Source: Croceibacterium_B sp963783195 (GTDB lineage Bacteria > Pseudomonadota > Alphaproteobacteria > Sphingomonadales > Sphingomonadaceae). From it: 64,000 nt of DNA. The DNA lies in contig CAWAMV010000004.1 of assembly GCA_963783195.1 (NCBI GenBank), positions 1,860,001-1,924,000 of the forward strand. The letters are read 5' to 3'. The position numbers and the translations under genes are program-made. Under the pieces are notes generated by a model, which did no database searches, had not been told where the DNA came from, and worked only from the letters and a program-made list of their open reading frames with translations. Positions 63,722 to 64,000 of this stretch are shown here, piece after piece (position 1 is the stretch's first letter; the number at the start of each line of letters is the position of its first letter).

Positions 63722-64000
63722 TCACGCGCCCAGCTTCGCCAGTTTGGCTTCGCGGGCGGCCTTCATTTCGGTGAAGTCCTTGCCGGCGTGGTAGCTGGAA
63801 CGGGTCAGCGGGCTTGAGGCGACCTGAAGGAAACCCTTGGCCCGGGCAATCGCGCCATAGGCGTCGAACACCTTGGGCTCGACGAAATCCTCGACCTTCG
63901 CGTGCCTGGGCGTCGGCTGCAGGTACTGGCCCATGGTGAGGAAGTCGACGTCCGCGCTGCGCATGTCGTCCATGACCTGGTGGACCTCGAGCCGCTGTTC
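63722..64000 (-). CDS. lipA: Lipoyl synthase, C-terminal part (5' end outside window)
   Basis: Radical SAM enzyme inserting sulfur into octanoyl groups. Only about 92 C-terminal residues are inside the window; the frame is open at the edge. The signature end is present: MRSADVDFLTMGQYLQPT, VASSPLTRSSYHAGKDF (the conserved RSSYHA serine that ligands the auxiliary cluster). It supplies lipoate for enzymes such as the pdhC product. It is followed by the Coq10-like gene. Confidence 0.93.
   Translation of the reverse strand, partial: EQRLEVHQVMDDMRSADVDFLTMGQYLQPTPRHAKVEDFVEPKVFDAYGAIARAKGFLQVASSPLTRSSYHAGKDFTEMKAAREAKLAKLGA

Overview
The window looks like a core chromosomal segment of a high-GC alphaproteobacterium of the order Sphingomonadales, most likely Erythrobacteraceae. 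The reasons are its IspD-IspF fusion, its dusB-ntrB-ntrC-ntrY-ntrX-hfq-hflX order, a tandem-domain Hfq, a Vgr-related metalloprotein and a NifU/IscU-like scaffold of the sphingomonad type, plus heavy use of GTG starts and four-base stop/start overlaps. The genus is inferred from gene content alone; no search was run.

Layout. 1-5978: the end of a chemotaxis-receptor-like protein, parE, then an lpoA-like lipoprotein gene divergent from rsmI-yraN-gshB. 5979-7815: a small accessory patch with two genes of lower GC (one unknown, one LRR-like), every gap carrying GCTTTCC/GGAAAGC inverted repeats. 7816-16217: dedA, xerC-hemW, a CAP-domain protein, rdgB, rph divergent from hrcA-grpE, a cysteine hydrolase, a small glycine-rich lipoprotein and a ZnT9-like CDF transporter. 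16268-24102: an indoleamine 2,3-dioxygenase-like gene (frame broken), a Vgr-related metalloprotein, a PCu(A)C copper chaperone, dnaK-dnaJ and a patatin-like DUF3376-type gene (frame broken). 24174-29841: radA, cvpA, a Fe-S scaffold, an MHS-family transporter, alr and phaR. 29962-40667: proS, an M3 peptidase, rnr, a universal stress protein, pdhC (E2), a thioesterase, a secreted dienelactone-hydrolase-like protein and lpdA (E3). 40685-40774: tRNA-Ser(UGA). 40874-42638: two tandem paralogous secreted proteins. 42717-51761: a long plus-strand run mltB-rlpA-DD-carboxypeptidase-tmk-holB-metG-tatD-MBL-small membrane protein-mazG, tightly coupled from tmk to the small membrane protein. 51746-60963: the minus-strand run dusB-ntrB-ntrC-ntrY-ntrX-hfq-hflX. 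61043-64000: ispDF, a secreted hypothetical, cinA, a Coq10/RatA-like protein and the 3' end of lipA. No stretch over 300 bases lacks a gene.

The genes are mostly housekeeping: protein folding (hrcA, grpE, dnaK, dnaJ), wall growth (alr, mltB, rlpA, DD-carboxypeptidase, LpoA-like), nitrogen sensing (two NtrB/C-type pairs), RNA control (Hfq, RNase R, RNase PH, DusB, RsmI) and lipoate/pyruvate metabolism (pdhC, lpdA, lipA). The most interesting items are the double Hfq, whose second domain has lost the rim arginine patch; the tandem pair of secreted proteins resembling a fungal family; two genes (hflX and the Vgr-related gene) that appear to start at CTG overlapping the upstream TGA; and four otherwise good genes each broken by one surplus base in a short homopolymer, which looks more like sequencing error than real decay.
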